The position numbers and the translations under genes are program-made. The notes under the pieces are model-generated. The model was not told the origin of the DNA. It saw only the letters and a list, made by a program, of their open reading frames with translations, and did no database searches. A stretch of 53,099 nt of DNA from Mesostigma viride (lineage: Eukaryota; Streptophyta; Mesostigmatophyceae; Mesostigmatales; Mesostigmataceae), in contig RPFO01000312.1 in the NCBI GenBank assembly GCA_009746045.1, positions 1,966,139 through 2,019,237 on the forward strand, read 5' to 3'. Within the stretch, counting starts at the first letter, position 1, and every line of letters begins with the position of its first letter. Positions 44,201 to 53,099 of this stretch are shown here, one piece after another.

Positions 44201-47200
44201 TTGGAGACTGGAGAGAGAGAGGAAGGAGGAGGACATTCCAACATGCTATAAGAGTTGAGAGCTGTAGGAGTTGAGAGCTATAAGAGTTGAGAGCTATAAG
44301 AGTTGAGAGCTGTAGGAGTTGAGAGCTATAAGAGTTGAGAGCTATAAGAGTTGAGAGCTATAACAGTTGAGAGCTATAAGAGTTGAGAGCTATAAGAGTT
44401 GAGAGCTATGAGAGTCGAGAGCTATAACAGTTGAGAGCTATAACAGTTGAGAGCTATAAGAGTTGAGAGCTATAAGAGTTGAGAGCTATGAGAGTCGAGA
44501 GCTATAAGAGTTGAGAGCTGTAAGAGTTGAGAGCTATAAGAGTTGAGAGCTATGAGAGTTGAGAGCTATAAGAGTTGAGAGCTATAAGAGTTGAGAGCTA
44601 TAAGAGTTGAGAGCTGTAGGAGTTGAGAGCTATAAGAGTTGAGAGCTATAAGAGTTGAGAGCTATAACAGTTGAGAGCTATAAGAGTTGAGAGCTATAAG
44701 AGTTGAGAGCTATGAGAGTCGAGAGCTATAACAGTTGAGAGCTATAAGAGTTGAGAGCTATAAGAGTTGAGAGCTATAAGAGTTGAGAGCTATAACAGTT
44801 GAGAGCTATAAGAGTTGAGAGCTATAAGAGTTGAGAGCTATGAGAGTCGAGAGGTATAAGAGTTGAGAGCTGTAAGAGTCACTCAGCGTGCCCTTTATGC
44901 ACCACATGCCCAATCGCATCGCAAGCTTTGTAGTGCGGACATCACATGTACAAGCACCAGGAATTGCGCAGAGATGGGGAGTGCAGAGGAGCGTGAATGA
45001 GAGGCAGCACAGTGCCTTGATAAGCACATAGTAGTAGTATATGATAAGTATATATATGATAAGCACGTAGGATATGATAAGTATATATATGATAAGCACG
45101 TAGTATATGATAAGTATATACATAGAAGTAGCATATGATAAATATGATACGTATATACTACTATATGATAAGCACGTAGTATATGATAAGTATATACTAC
45201 TATATGATAAGCACGTAGTATATGATAAGTATATAGTAGTAGCATATGATAAGGAATGCCAATCACCTGGGCATACATGGATGCCACGCTCAGCTTGCTA
45301 CTGCACCCACCTTCCTGCGTGGCTAGCCGGTTGATGGAACTAAGGCCGGTGCCCACCTTGATAGAAGCCAGTTCTAACCTTGACAGAGCCAAAGCCAGTT
45401 TCGACCTTGATAGAGCCAAAGCCAGTACGGACCTTCATGTAGAGTGGGTTGATGGAATTGAAGCCGGCCGCGTCGGTAGAGGAAGTGAACCCTCGATGCC
45501 CCTGATCCGCCCGCACCTCGCCCTGGAAGGGGTGTAGGGAAGGGTGTGGGGATGAGCGCCCATGGCAGCCCCAGTTGCACAGCATAGACAGCTGTGTCAG
45601 CGCGCTGGAAGTAACGCTTTGGATGATAAAAAAACCTAAAAGGGATGGCAATACTTAAGAGGGGATATAACATACGATGGAAGAAATAGTGACAGTCCAC
45701 GCATGGGGAGTTGTGCTTGATGTTAGCTCCAAGAGCATGCCATGGGTGGATGCATGAATTCATTACATTGGTGAATGCATGGATAGTCCTCTTGGTGGAA
45801 GCTTCATCCATATTGCTCATTCTCGAGGCAATCACACCAGCGGCGAGGCATCAGTGGCAGCAGTATGGCAGCACGACCGTGCACAGCGCAAAGGAGGCCA
45901 TCATTGGAAGCATACAAGGCACGGAGGCCTCCATCATTGGGCTGGCAGGGTGCCTCCGCGGCATGGTGATAGTGCCTTGAGGTTTTGCATGTCCAATCCT
46001 ACATGCGCCGCGTGTCGCCTCCTTCACTAGTGTTGGACGTTGTTACAGCGGCAGCGCCTATTGCCTGCTTTCTGGTGCACGACATCCCTCCTCTCTGGCA
46101 CACGTCACCAGAACCAAGCAGGCTTCCAAAGTTAAACAAGTATCCATTTGATAAACAGTACCCACCTATGTTATTACAATCCAGTCGTTACAATATACTA
46201 CAGTTGCATAGTAATCACAACAATGCAGCTATTGCAGTTAATAGTTCGCGGTATTACGATATATGTCTTACAAACACATGCCACCACACACTATCACCCT
46301 AGATTTGCTCTGTTGTGATGATGGCATGTGCCTAGGGTAACAAAGACCCCCACTCATGGCATTCGGATCCACAACGCCACCCTTGGGCATCACACACCAA
46401 GCATGTCGGGCAATCAGTGTACGATGGGCCAGGAAACTGTACGTAGTACTATATGGACTGTAGGTATATGTAGTACTATATGAACTGTATGTAGTACTAT
46501 TTGAACTGTATGTAGAGCTATATGAACTGTACGGATATGAACTTTATGCTGTCCCAGGCCCCGCTATGCTACCTCGTGCCCCCTAACCTGATGGGGACAC
46601 TGTACACTGCTGCAGGCTTCCTTGTCCACGCGCTGGTAGGCTTCCCTCCCTTGTCACCTTACGCCCGACGTAGTGGACGGATTCTAGCGTGTGGCAGGCC
46701 GCAGGGGTGGTACCTAGACAGCTCACTGTGCAGTACGCCTATAACAACACATGCAGTGACATGTGTTGAGGCAACATATAGCTTCCCTCTGTCCCGTCGT
46801 TCATTACCTTATGCCCCATGTAGTGGAAGTATTGCTGCGTGTAGCAGTCGGCGGGGGGGGACACCCAGCTGGCCATGTACGACGCGACGCCCACGCTGTT
46901 GTCCGCCAGGTTCCTCCATTGCGCCTGCCAGGGGGGGGAAGGGGGGGGAGGGTAAAGGCAGGAGCGGTGGGTTGGATGCAGAGTGTTGAAGGAGGGTGGT
47001 GGAGCGCATGAGGAGGGGGAGGTAGGCCGAGGGGGGCCAGGGTAAGCACGAATAGCATATGCGGCCAAGGAGGCTGGAATTCCAGGATAAGTAAAAACTA
47101 AAAAGGATATATAAAAAGTCAGTGTAAGTGATAGCTGCAATAATTGTAGTAGCTGCAATAACTGTAGTAGTAGTTAAAATAGTGGTTGAAATAACAAGTG

Positions 47201-50200
47201 AAGTATGGGTAGTGGTCCACCTAAGGACGAGGTGAGGCTTGAAACTGATTTGCAGAGGGGTGCCTGGAAGGAAGGCTTAGAAGCACGACTTGACAGAAGG
47301 GTTGAGTGGAGGTTGAAGCTAGTCCTATACTTGCTATAAACGTAGTATTGATAGTAGCGTCGAGTTCTCCCCACCTGATATGCAGTCTACGTGCAAAATG
47401 GTTAATTAATGGCGACGAGAGTATCCTAATGCCACCGCCAGCCATGCACCAGTTCAACCACTCTATGTGCTGCAGGTTGATGGTCGCGGTTGGGCGGTTG
47501 AATACCAACTTTGAGCTGCCACGCGCCATGATCACGTTAGTGTCGTGGTGTCGCCACCAGCAACGCCACCCACCTCAGCCCCATCACAAGAATACCAGAA
47601 CGGTTGCATCACCCTCCATACCGCAACGATCTCCTCATCACGAGCAATGAAAGTTGTCCTCTACTTGAGAGTACCAGCAGTACTAGCCGTAGACTAGTAT
47701 AATGGAGTACGCCACTCACCATGACCACGATGGTGTCCTCGCACTCGCGCTTTAGGCGGGCGTCCGCCACGCCGGTCGCCGCCATGGCCGTGACCCTCTC
47801 CGGTCGCGCCATGTGGCGCACGCTCCAGCAGTGGATGTCTGGGGGAGGGGAGGAGAGAAAGTGGAGGGCGAGCAGGTTAAGAGTTCACCAACAAGGGACA
47901 CAAGCCAATTTTTTCTGGGTGCCTGGGGCATAGTTCTGGGTGCCCAGGGACCGGAAGTGCAACGAATACACATTGAGCGGGCACAGGCCCAATAATGAGC
48001 CCGTGTACATGCAGGGCATATTTATATAGGGTAGGTTGTGCGGAGGTTGCTATTCGACTATAATAGACATACATGTTAGACAGTTACAAGGGAAGTGTAC
48101 ATAGGTAAAATATGTAAGTAGGAACTAGGAAACATAGGATTTTCTATTCAGCGCAATCCCAAGCACCGGTCAAGAAGCAAGCCCAATCAAGAACATCCGT
48201 AAGAGTTAAGATTTAATATCATCAGGCACCAGCGCGGCATATGCGCGGCTGTGTGCGGAGGAATGAAAATGAGAAAATAATCCTACTCTACCAAACAAAT
48301 AGCTCTGGCTGGGCTGGAATGCGTGTATGACTAGATACACACAGCTATAGATACATCTGTGTCCCTGCGCTCGCCCGCCAGACATTCTTGCCAATGCGGA
48401 TATATGGTTTGTGTTTTTGCAAGGGGGTGGAAGGGGAAGCTGCCCCCCCCCCCCCCCCAGGGGTTGACGTCTCAGAGTAACCCTCGCGCAATTCCAAAGC
48501 AGACGAATAATCCAGGATCCAAATTCCGGCCACTTAAAAACAGCCCGCTGAAATCTTCAAGGCTTGGTGTGGGGGGGCCGCACGGGGTTGAAAACAAGCT
48601 ACCAGCCATTTGGGCATCCAGTGTATAACCACTCACATGGTGGAGAGTGATGTGTGTCATCATGATGATGACTTATGCAGATGCCAGTAGAAGGTATTCA
48701 GCACCAGTATAACGTATTCAGCACCAGTGGAGCCTCTTCGCCACCAGTGGAACGTATTCAGCACCAGTAGAACGTATTCAGCACTAGTGGAACGTAATCA
48801 GCACAAGGATAACGTGGTAAGCAGGTAATCCAAGCTTTCTTCACACGAACTAGACCCCACCACGCCATCTCTTCAGGCCCACTAGATTGTCCCAGAAATC
48901 ATGAGAGCGCACGCACGCACCCATGTGGTGGGAATTGAGGTAAAAGTTGATGTCGCTGGACTTGCCCGCCCACGCTGGCGACCACCCAACCGCCGACGAT
49001 TGCGAGGGAGGAAATGGATACACACACGGAAAAAAAGGCAATTGATTAAGAAACAGGTTGGCAACAGAGTAAGAAACAGGACGGCAACAGAAAAAGAAAC
49101 AGATTGGCGGGCCGGATATCGTGCTTACCCTATAAAGGCAGGTCATTTGAGATAGCTCCCCTGACATGCGCACCAAAAGAATACTCACCACACACTATGC
49201 ATCGGTCAAGCACAGAGACTATGCAGCAGAAAACATGACCATGGCATTCCACGTAAAGGCCACCAGTGCTGCAGACAGTCGATTTCATATCACACCAGCC
49301 TGCGCGACACATACACCGTAGTCAGACCTATCTCCTTTCAGCCAAGAAGCTTTCCTCTTTCGTAGGATCAACGTCCGGAAGATCAAGGGCTAATGTGAGC
49401 TTCAACAGGCTGCACAGTGGCGGACCCACGATAAACATTCAGTGCCCCCGCCATAGCTATTGAGTGCCCCCGCCATAGCTATTGAGTGGGCCTGGTATAG
49501 ATATTCAGTAAGGTCTCAGGTAGCAGCGTGGTGTGGCATCCACCCTATAGAGGGATACCGGCACCATTCTATTCGTGGCACATTTGGTGGGCGGGCCCAT
49601 CATAGAGAGCAATTGGAGGTCCAGGCTACACTTATGGCCAAAACCACGCGTAAAAGTAAGAATACCTTGGTTATACCTACACTCCACCCGACCTATATAA
49701 TCCACGCGGACATAAGAACACATGGTCATATGTATTCTTCCTTCCATTGCGCGCAATTAGTGTATCCACAATACGGCGCACAAAAGCGTCAAACAAATAG
49801 CGCACAAATGTTTACCTGCAAACGTATCCAACAAATTAGCGCACAAACGTTTACCTGCAAACGTACCCAACAAATAGCGCACAAGTGTTTACCTGCAAAC
49901 GTACCTAACAAATAGCGCACACACGTTTACCTGCAAACGTACCCAACAAATAGCGCACAAATGTTTACCTGCAAACGTACCCAACAAATAGCGCACAAAT
50001 GTTTACCTGCAAACGTACCCAACAAATAGCGCACAAATGTTTACCTGCAAACGTGTCCAACAAATAGCGCACAAATGTTTACCTGCAAACATACCCAACA
50101 AATAGCGCACAAATGTTTACCTGCAAACGTACCCAACAAATAGCACGCAAATGTTTACCTGCAAACGTGTCCAGCTGCTTCTTGGGCTGCGTCATCGTGC

Positions 50201-52462
50201 TCGTGAAGAAGGAGAAGCCGCCAAGTGTCCGTATCCGGTCGCGGGCATCTGCAGGCGCCAGCAAGAGTTTTTTCCCCAAGGGGAGCCACCTCCACAGTTG
50301 AACACATACCGACCCCCTCTTCAGTCAGATTCCGCCTAGATCCCAGTTAGTCCATCAAATTCCTACCTACAACAAGGACGTCAGCACACATGTTCCGCGG
50401 CAAAGGGAGGTCATGCGTGCCAAGAATAGTGACAAGTAGGGGACGCGCTCGGGCGAGGCTTGAGTCAGTGCCCCACACCCAGCATCTCCAACTAATGAAC
50501 CTTGTTGGAAGAAAGCGGCTAAACATAGTACTAGTACAGCAATCATCGCAACGAGCCTCACCAGGGCTGCATGTAGTACTAGTGCAGCTATCATCGGTAC
50601 ATGAAAGCCTCACCTGGGCAACCGCACTAGATGAGCACGGACAAGGGGTTGGCCTTCAAAAGCCGTAGAGTGTTTGGGGCAGTTCCCGGGGACTAAGCTA
50701 TCCCGAGGTAAGGGCTCTCCAAACCAGTTTTCATTTTACTACCCAGGACGACCCTTGACAAGAAAAATTCTTCAATAAAGTTACACCAACTTTACCTTGC
50801 CACAATGCACCATCCATAGAATGCCACCTAATCCTTTCATGGTAACTGCACTCATGTATGAGGTCTGTGGCGGCCAAGACAGGGGACAATGCCCAAGCGG
50901 CAGTCACATCCAATTCCAGACACATATGCCTGGCCGCACCTGATGCCAGAAAAGTGCCTGTAATGCTTGTTCTGGACCCATAAAATTGACGCCTCCCTAT
51001 TCTGCCTCCACCCCCTTGTAGAACTCCCCCCCCAACTCTCTGTCAACAAACAATGGCCAAGGCTGTTCTGTGGATATGCTGTTCAGGGATACACCATTTA
51101 GCTCCCGCACAGCACCGTGCAAAGCTTACCCGTGTTCGTCACATCTCATCATGGCCCGTGTTCCTCACGTCTAATAAATGACCCGTACGAATCGGTTCAA
51201 ATCACTGTTGGTATTCGATGGCCACCAGCACGCTGTGTTGCCGGTGGTTTCTGGGCGCAAGGGAAGGCTATGCTCACCCGTGTAGATGGGGTCGAACCGC
51301 TTGTGATACGATGCTCACCCGTGTAGATGGGGTCGAACCGCTTGGGATACTATGCTCACCCGTGTAGATGGGGTCGAACCGCTTGGGATACTTTGCTCAC
51401 CCGTGTAGATGGGGTCGAACCGCTTGGGATACTATGCTCACCCGTGTAGATGGGGTCGAACCGCTTGTGATACGATGCTCACCCGTGTAGATGGGGTCGA
51501 ACCGCTTGTGATACTATGCTCACCCGTGTAGATGGGGTCGAACCGCTTGGGATACTATGCTCACCCGTGTAGATGGGGTCGAACCGCTTGTGATACTCGA
51601 TGGCCACCAGCACGCTGTGTTGCCTGGGGCACAGGTGCAAGCAGAAACATTCCATGGGCAGGGCACCAGTCATGACGAGCATACACCGTGTTAGAAAATG
51701 CAACGGCATGCTGGCTTGCCTGGGGTAGCAAACACCATGTGCTGGCAGAAACAGGAAAGGCTACGAAAGAAGTTTTCCAGGGAATACGTAGCTCGCTGCA
51801 CGCCTAGGCCCTCGATCAGGGGTTGGTTTACATACTTGTGGTGCAGGAGGGGCCCCGTAGCCGACATATACAGATAGCCTCAATAAACCCCCATGCGCTA
51901 CCAATAGTCTATTCATAGATCACAGTGTGGCCTCGATGAGCTGCAGGTGCTCCAACCCCCCATGCAACCCAGGCTCCACACCATGTAGCTAGCCTCGATA
52001 AACAACAAAAATAGACTAGTATGTAGCTGTACATATTTAGCGGAATATGCATAAGTCCCTGCGCGGCCTGCATCAGCTGCAGGCGAAGTCTCATACTCAC
52101 CAGATAGGGTTAGCTGTAATACTCCCCGCCCCCACCATAGGTCTATAAATAGACCTCCCTCCTTGTGAATAGGGGTTGAAGGTTCCAATTTATTGGTACC
52201 CACGTGACGCAGTCTACGTGCTTTCAACTAGTTAATTAATTAGTAGGTCTATAAATAGCCCACCGCGCGGCCTCGATCAGCTGCAGGTGCTCCCCCAGCG
52301 TCTTCACCAGCGGCTTGGCCACCAGCACATGCAGCCCGTGCTCCACGCAGGCCATCGCGATCGGGAAGTGCGTGTTGTCGGGCGTGAAGATGATGGCCAC
52401 GTCACCGCGTGACATTTTCGCGATCGCACGCTTGTAGGCCTCCGGGTCAAACTCCACATCAT
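41213..52462 (-). CDS. Gfo/Idh/MocA-family NAD(P)-dependent oxidoreductase, 10 exons seen, 5' end outside window
   Basis: Exons on the minus strand, 5' to 3': A 52264..52462, B 51565..51623, C 50159..50248, D 48921..48974, E 47720..47838, F 46808..46924, G 45433..45522, H 43678..43764, I 42652..42744, J 41213..41305 (stop). All junctions are GT/AG and all phases agree, giving 333 residues. Exon A holds the end of the Rossmann fold (IIFTPDNTHF, HGLHVLVAKPLVKT; the family Lys-Pro is kept), B has IEYHKRFDPIYT, C FSFFTSTMTQPKKQL, D WAGKSSDINFYLNSHH, F SWVSPPADCYTQQYF plus HYMGHK, G DQGHRGF and NPLYMK, H YTPDARGRF and GYGYRS, J the end AGRRSLD. This matches, in order and without gaps, a cytosolic oxidoreductase subfamily known from bacteria and fungi; the substrate is unknown. 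The N-terminal GxGxxG exon is missing (beyond 52.6 kb or hidden in the G-rich tract). Exons are tiny (54-199 nt) against about 10 kb of introns, most of which carry copies of exon edges. Confidence 0.9.
42486..42556 (-). repeat. Second copy of oxidoreductase exon I end in the following intron
   Basis: Encodes IIATVDTALLVTAMLD|V versus VIATVDTTLLVTAMLE|V in the real exon (42652-42695). 40 of 47 compared bases agree and the GT donor is kept (GTACGG versus GTATGC). Confidence 0.88.
43265..43660 (-). repeat. Five diverged copies of the exon H 3' edge in the following intron
   Basis: The real edge, written on the plus strand, is GCCTCACCTTGGTGGCCACG then TCCA (43672-43695). Copies: CGCCTCACCTGGGTGGCCGC (near 43628), GCCTCAGCTTGGTGGCAAGC (near 43585), CATACCTTGATGGCCACGTC (43493), CATCCTCGCCTTGTAGTCCA (near 43402) and CATCCTCACCTTGGTGCGCA (near 43269). 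Most keep the AC of the donor GT. Confidence 0.75.
44247..44880. repeat. 16-bp satellite in the oxidoreductase intron after exon G
   Basis: About 39 copies of GAGCTATAAGAGTTGA with point variants (CTGTAGGAG, CTATGAGAGTCGA, CTATAACAG). Variants occur in higher-order blocks. No similarity to an exon edge was seen. Confidence 0.93.
45012..45255. repeat. AT-rich tandem repeat (ATATGATAAG family)
   Basis: Irregular repeats of ATATGATAAGTATATA and ATGATAAGCACGTAGT in the same intron. No coding signal. Confidence 0.85.
45325..45432 (-). repeat. Tandem decayed copies of the exon G 3' edge
   Basis: The real exon end reads GFNSINPLYMK|V. Directly after the donor come TGFGSIK|V, TGFGSVK|V and TGFYQG, then TGLSSINRL. 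On the plus strand, GGTTGATGGAACTAAGGCCG (about 45330) matches GGTTGATGGAATTGAAGCCG in the exon. Confidence 0.8.
46565..46715 (-). repeat. Diverged copies of the exon F 3' half in the following intron
   Basis: Reads PPAACHTLESVHYVGRK|VTREGS against the real PPADCYTQQYFHYMGHK|VMNDGTEGS (46862-46790). Similarity continues past the donor into intron sequence (TTCCCTC). A second, weaker copy (TACCTCGTGCCCC) lies near 46570. Confidence 0.8.
49806..50170 (-). repeat. 38-bp minisatellite, ten units, each with the exon C end and splice donor
   Basis: On the minus strand the unit contains ACGTTTGCAG|GTAAACATT, identical to the real exon C end (50168-50150). TGTTTACCTGCAAAC recurs every 38 bases (one step of 39) from 49811 to 50154; the last is the genuine junction. 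Confidence 0.93.
51180..51262 (-). pseudogene. Full-length decayed duplicate of oxidoreductase exon B
   Basis: Minus strand: GGCAACACAGCGTGCTGGTG..., encoding QHSVLVAIEYQQ-stop-FEPIRTG, beside the real QHSVLVAIEYHKRFDPIYTG (51623-51565). Its 5' flank also resembles that of exon B (CGCCCAG near 51257). The in-frame stop makes it unusable as coding sequence. Confidence 0.85.
51272..51600 (-). repeat. 41-bp minisatellite, eight units, each with the exon B end and splice donor
   Basis: Units start at 51272, 51313, 51354, 51395, 51436, 51477, 51518 and 51559. On the minus strand each reads CACAAGCGGTTCGACCCCAT (or CCCAAGCGG), CTACACGG|GTGAGCAT. The 51559 unit is the genuine exon end. The array is bracketed by exon B on one side and its decayed duplicate on the other. 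Confidence 0.95.
51920..52095 (-). repeat. Two decayed copies of the exon A 3' edge in the following intron
   Basis: Real: GEHLQLIEAAR|gtgggc (52305-52264). Copy near 51926-51955: LEHLQLIEAT (plus strand GGCCTCGATGAGCTGCAGGT). Copy near 52060-52092: LRLQLMQAAQ (plus strand GCGCGGCCTGCATCAGCTGC). The donor GT is lost in both. Confidence 0.75.
52138..52258 (+). mobile_element. Short LINE 3'-end insertion beside the exon A splice donor, 15-bp target-site duplication
   Basis: Insert 52153-52243 ends in GTTAATTAATTAG and carries CACGTGACGCAGTC, shared with the LINE tail at 39440-39470. The direct repeat TAGGTCTATAAATAG flanks it at 52138-52152 and 52244-52258. The exon A donor starts at 52263, so the insertion landed about 20 bases into the intron (duplication included). 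Confidence 0.85.
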
Positions 52463-52497
52463 CTGAAGGAGGGCAGAAAAAAGTAAGATTGGGGGGC

Positions 52498-52500
<3 letters not shown>

Positions 52501-52537
<37 letters not shown>
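52501..52537. repeat. Poly-G tract (37 G) just upstream of the exon A acceptor
   Basis: On the gene's strand this is C37, ending about 38 bases before the AG at 52464-52463. It may act as, or disturb, the polypyrimidine tract. The length of such a run is unreliable in any assembly. Confidence 0.9.
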
Positions 52538-52538
<1 letters not shown>

Positions 52539-52586
52539 AGGCGAGGGGGAGGAAACCGTGATGGGTAGCGGGGGAGGAACAGCCAT

Positions 52587-52630
52587 ATGCCATTGTAGGC
52601 CTCGAGGTGAAACTCCACATCGTCTGAAGG
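52587..52630 (-). repeat. Copy of the exon A acceptor and 5' edge upstream of exon A
   Basis: Minus strand: CCCTCCTTCAG|ACGATGTGGAG, then TTTCACCTCGAGGCCTACAA (DDVEFHLEAYN), against the real CCCTCCTTCAG|ATGATGTGGAG and TTTGACCCGGAGGCCTACAA (DDVEFDPEAYK) at 52472-52430. It keeps the AG acceptor. Confidence 0.88.
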
Positions 52631-52689
52631 AGGGAAAAAAAGATGGGGAGAGGGGGGCGGGGAGGGGGAGGAAACAGGGATGGAATAGC

Positions 52690-53099
52690 GGGGGAGGGGG
52701 AGGGGGAGGGGGAGGGGGAGGGGGAGGGGGAGGGGGAGGGGGGGAGGGGGAGGGGGAGGGGGAGGGGGAGGGGGAGGGGGAGGGGGAGGGGGAGGGGGAG
52801 GGGGAGGGGAGGGGGGGAGGGGGAGGGGAGGGGGAGGGGGAGGGGGAGGGGAGGGGAGGGGGAGGGGGAGGGGGAGGGGGAGGGGAGGGGGAGGGGGAGG
52901 GAGGGGGAGGGGGAGGGGAGGGGGAGGGGAGGGGGAGGGGGAGGGGAGGGGGAGGGGAGGGGGAGGGGGAGGGGGGAGGGGAGGGGGAGGGGGAGGGGGA
53001 GGGGGAGGGGGGGGGGAGGGGGGAGGGGAGGAGGGGGGGGAGGGGGAGGGGGGGGGAGGGGGAGGGGAGGGGGAGGGGGAGGGGAGGGGGAGGGGGAGG
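52690..53099. repeat. (GGGGGA)n purine satellite to the window end
   Basis: Over 60 units of GGGGGA/GGGGA, purines only, with strong G-quadruplex and triplex potential. It would lie in the intron upstream of exon A of the oxidoreductase. It continues past the window. Confidence 0.93.

Noticed and set aside
49806-50170. CRISPR-like array (38-bp regular repeat); the 41-bp, 47-bp and 71-bp arrays were considered too
   Set aside because: There are no unique spacers between repeats and no cas genes; the units are contiguous tandem repeats in introns of a eukaryotic gene, three of them derived from exon ends.

Overview
The window is nuclear DNA of a eukaryote, most likely a green-lineage (algal or early streptophyte) genome. 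The evidence is: conserved genes split into many short exons with clean GT/AG junctions and consistent reading phases, kilobase introns full of micro- and minisatellites, GC-rich coding exons beside AT-rich spacers, several non-LTR retrotransposon relics, and a UBZ-SAM-metallo-beta-lactamase protein of the plant SNM1-like type. I cannot name the species.

Layout. 1-9.2 kb: layered retrotransposon remains (reverse-transcriptase relic, several L1-like ORF1 fragments, dispersed 3'-UTR-like repeats, and two diverged copies of a long non-coding repeat). 9.85-12.0 kb, minus: a decayed reverse-transcriptase element with a YMDD box and a probable restriction-like endonuclease tail. 12.0-15.2 kb: AT-rich spacer with a direct-repeat pair and one 59-residue ORF. 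15.2-21.4 kb, minus: a four-exon gene for a Gly/Met/Pro-rich protein I do not recognise, with one homopolymer frameshift. 21.5-25.5 kb: spacer with two LINE insertions whose target-site duplications are visible. 25.5-37.7 kb, plus: a complete seven-exon SNM1/Pso2 DNA cross-link repair nuclease (1499 aa predicted). 38-40.8 kb: LINE fragments. 41.2-52.5 kb, minus: ten exons (333 residues plus stop) of a Gfo/Idh/MocA-family oxidoreductase whose first exon(s) lie beyond the window. 52.5-53.1 kb: extreme poly-G and GGGGGA repeats.

Main discovery. In all three genes, introns contain diverged or tandemly amplified copies of the edge of the neighbouring exon, usually including the splice site. In the oxidoreductase this holds clearly for six of nine introns (following exons A, B, C, F, G and H) and again for the intron after exon I, with a weak case after exon E; an acceptor-side copy also lies upstream of exon A. 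SNM1 introns 1, 2 and 3 and intron 2 of the Gly-rich gene show the same. Several intronic minisatellites (71 bp x6, 41 bp x8, 38 bp x10) have an exon end plus its GT donor as their repeat unit. This suggests that local duplication across splice junctions is a main route of intron growth here, leaving arrays of decoy splice sites. Three LINE insertions with (TTAA)n-type tails and clear target-site duplications were also resolved, one of them within a few bases of a splice donor.

All of this was read by eye: no alignment, database search or RNA evidence was available.
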